Shown one piece after another: positions 62,574 through 64,000 of a stretch of DNA of 64,000 nt. The position numbers and the translations under genes were made by a program. This stretch comes from Stappia indica. GTDB taxonomy: Bacteria > Pseudomonadota > Alphaproteobacteria > Rhizobiales > Stappiaceae. Each line of letters opens with the position of its first letter. Position 1 is the stretch's first letter. The notes under the pieces are model-generated. The model saw only the letters and a program-made list of their open reading frames with translations. It did no database searches and was not told the origin of the DNA. The stretch covers positions 1-64,000 of the forward strand of contig NZ_JAIVMG010000004.1 of the NCBI RefSeq assembly GCF_020177335.1. Direction: 5' to 3'.

Positions 62574-63365
62574 ATGCGCAATATCACCGCTATTCTTCTT
62601 GCCGCCGGACGGGGCGTGCGCATGGGTGCCCGAGGCCGGATGACGCCAAAGGGCCTGCTGTCGCTCGGCGACCGGTCCTTTGTCGAGGAATCGCTCGATA
62701 CCTTGCGTGCCCATGACATCGGAGCAATCCGGATCGTCACCGGGCATCTGGAGGAGCAGTATCGGGAGATGGCTGGGAAAGGTCAGCCCGGCGTGACGCT
62801 GGCGCACAATCCCGACTACGCGGTCAAGGGATCGCTGCACAGCCTGCTGGTCGGGCTTGACGGCCACACCGGCCCCTGCCTGGTGCTGGAGACCGACCTG
62901 ATCTACGAACCGCGCGCCATTTCTGCCGCCATCGGCACTGCGGACCGGTCGGCGCTGCTGGTGTCCGGGCCGACTGAGGCCGGCGACGAGGTCTATGTCT
63001 GGGCGGATGAACGCACCGGCACCCTGTGTCTGCGCGACATGTCCAAGACCGCCGGTCAATGGCCGGATCCTCACCATGGCGAGCTGGTCGGAATCACCCA
63101 TCTCACTGGCGAGGCGGTCGAGGCGCTGAAGGCAATCGGCGCGGGGATGGTGGCGGAAACGCCGATGGCCGATTACGAATCCGGCCTGGTGGCGCTGGCC
63201 CGCGAGCATCCGGTGACCTGCCCGAAGATCGACGATCTCGCCTGGGCGGAGGTTGATGACGAGACCATGCTCGCCCGCGCCGCCGAGCGGGTCTATCCGC
63301 GCATTGTCGCCGCCCGCCAGGCCGCCACGAACCAAAGCGCTGCCGGCACCCCGGTTCCCGCCTGA
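62574..63365 (+). CDS. nucleotidyltransferase of the sugar-phosphate / phosphocholine cytidylyltransferase type
   Basis: A 263-residue NTP transferase. The nucleotide-binding motif ILLAAGRGVRM is followed by PKGLLSLGDRSFVEESLDTL, a metal Asp in LVLETDLIYEP and a C-terminal DLAWAEVDDETMLARA. The WAEVDD ending resembles LicC-like phosphocholine or inositol-phosphate cytidylyltransferases more than hexose enzymes; this is by eye. It would make a CDP- or NDP-activated head group for the CDP-alcohol transferase encoded divergently 67 bases away. No membrane segment. Confidence 0.85.
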   Translation: MRNITAILLAAGRGVRMGARGRMTPKGLLSLGDRSFVEESLDTLRAHDIGAIRIVTGHLEEQYREMAGKGQPGVTLAHNPDYAVKGSLHSLLVGLDGHTGPCLVLETDLIYEPRAISAAIGTADRSALLVSGPTEAGDEVYVWADERTGTLCLRDMSKTAGQWPDPHHGELVGITHLTGEAVEALKAIGAGMVAETPMADYESGLVALAREHPVTCPKIDDLAWAEVDDETMLARAAERVYPRIVAARQAATNQSAAGTPVPA

Positions 63366-63381
63366 GGCCCCCGGCCTTCCG

Positions 63382-64000
63382 TCAATGAGGCCGCGACAGC
63401 ACCTGCTGTGCGGCCAGCGTTCCGCCAAGCGCCAGGACAATCGCCAGCCAGCTGCTGGTGAACCCGGACAGGCTGCCGATCTCCCCCATCGCCCAGGAGA
63501 CCTTGGTCGCCACCAGCGCCAGATAGCCGCACAGGGCCAGCGCGACGATCCGGGTCGGCGCGATGATCCGCCCCGAGCCGGCAACCGGCGCAAGGCTCGC
63601 GCCCAGGAGCGCATAGACACCGGGCAGGAACAGCGCCGCCCAGCGGCGCCACAGCGCCGCATCCACATCCGGTGTCTTCAGCGGATTGCCCGCCTCCGCC
63701 AGCCTCTCCAGCGGCGCCTGCGGCAGGTAAAATGCCGGAACGTCGTAGAACTCAAGGGTTTCGGGGAAAAGATCCAGCCGGATATCGATGCTGTCGTAGC
63801 GCGTCATCAGATAGAGCGATTTGCGCGCGTAGCCTTGGCTGCGGGCCGCCCCCTCACCGCCCTGTTGCGGCAGGCTGGCCCAGAGATCGACATCGTAGAA
63901 CCGCCAGAAGTTCTCATGCCCGGTCGGCACGGCGCGCTTGGCGACCAGCACATCGCGCAGATCGCCGCTCACCACCCCCCGGTAGAGTTCCACATCCCGC
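63382..64000 (-). CDS. LptF/LptG-like membrane protein, N-terminus outside the window
   Basis: The frame is open to the right window edge, so the gene is partial. At least 203 residues are visible. After a periplasm-like stretch (YRGVVSGDLRDVLV, RFYDVDLWASLP) come three TM segments near the C-terminus: WRRWAALFLPGVYALLGASLAPV, RIVALALCGYLALVATKVSWAM and SSWLAIVLALGGTLAAQQVL. The arrangement recalls the C-terminal half of LptF/LptG lipopolysaccharide-export permeases, but the match is weak. A surface-lipid export role would fit the locus. Function tentative. Confidence 0.4.
   Translation of the reverse strand, partial: RDVELYRGVVSGDLRDVLVAKRAVPTGHENFWRFYDVDLWASLPQQGGEGAARSQGYARKSLYLMTRYDSIDIRLDLFPETLEFYDVPAFYLPQAPLERLAEAGNPLKTPDVDAALWRRWAALFLPGVYALLGASLAPVAGSGRIIAPTRIVALALCGYLALVATKVSWAMGEIGSLSGFTSSWLAIVLALGGTLAAQQVLSRPH

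Noticed and set aside
1-64000. CRISPR array or restriction-modification system
   Set aside because: No regularly spaced direct repeats with unique spacers and no Cas, methylase or endonuclease motifs were seen.

Overview
The window is a GC-rich chromosomal segment from an alphaproteobacterium. It is most likely a member of the Hyphomicrobiales (Rhizobiales), and possibly a marine or host-associated lineage. This rests on codon and base composition, the elongator tRNA-Met sequence, the TRAP and ProXVW transporter gene types, the arylsulfatase/HAD pair and the caspase/CHASE2-cyclase operon. The genus is inferred only loosely.

Layout. Positions 1-24200 are loosely packed and accessory in character. 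They hold the right end of an IS3-family element (1-333). A minus-strand stress-type trio follows (LOG family protein, small coiled-coil protein, SpoIIAA-like protein), then an exported arylsulfatase with an exported HAD phosphatase. Next is a surface-protein island: a two-partner secretion pair (giant TpsA adhesin and TpsB pore) divergent from a 7-TM histidine kinase and OmpR-type regulator, followed by a LuxR-type regulator and a 1608-residue autotransporter. A decayed, very AT-rich patch follows. It contains a hydrophobic ORF and a GNAT acetyltransferase gene interrupted by an in-frame TGA. The patch lies on the 3' side of a tRNA-Met(CAT) gene at 24200-24276, a classic integration boundary.

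Positions 24.6-64 kb are tightly packed. They contain a cyclic-peptide-type ABC exporter and a quaternary-amine operon (ProX, an intrinsic terminator, ProV, a fused ProW, a choline-kinase-like protein and a dimethylglycine/sarcosine dehydrogenase-like flavoprotein) divergent from a DeoR regulator. A MurA paralogue follows. A catabolic operon comes next, with a LysR regulator, DUF1445 hydro-lyase, TRAP transporter, DUF2848 protein and amidase. Then come HtpG, a glycerophosphodiester phosphodiesterase, and a three-gene operon encoding an exported caspase-like protein, a CHASE2 adenylate/guanylate cyclase and a FecR-like exported protein. These are followed by an MFS transporter, a fused enoyl-CoA hydratase/3-hydroxyacyl-CoA dehydrogenase, an MmgE/PrpD protein and an exported FKBP. 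The right end is a possible phosphodiester-glycoconjugate or lipid locus: two CDP-alcohol phosphatidyltransferases, an FGGY kinase, a Stealth-family phosphotransferase, a GT4 glycosyltransferase, a sugar/choline-type nucleotidyltransferase and a LptF/LptG-like membrane protein cut by the window edge.

The most noteworthy systems are the caspase-CHASE2-cyclase-FecR operon, the right-end CDP-alcohol/Stealth/nucleotidyltransferase locus, and the broken GNAT gene plus AT-rich ORF beside the tRNA. All functional calls are from reading motifs by eye; no database search was run.
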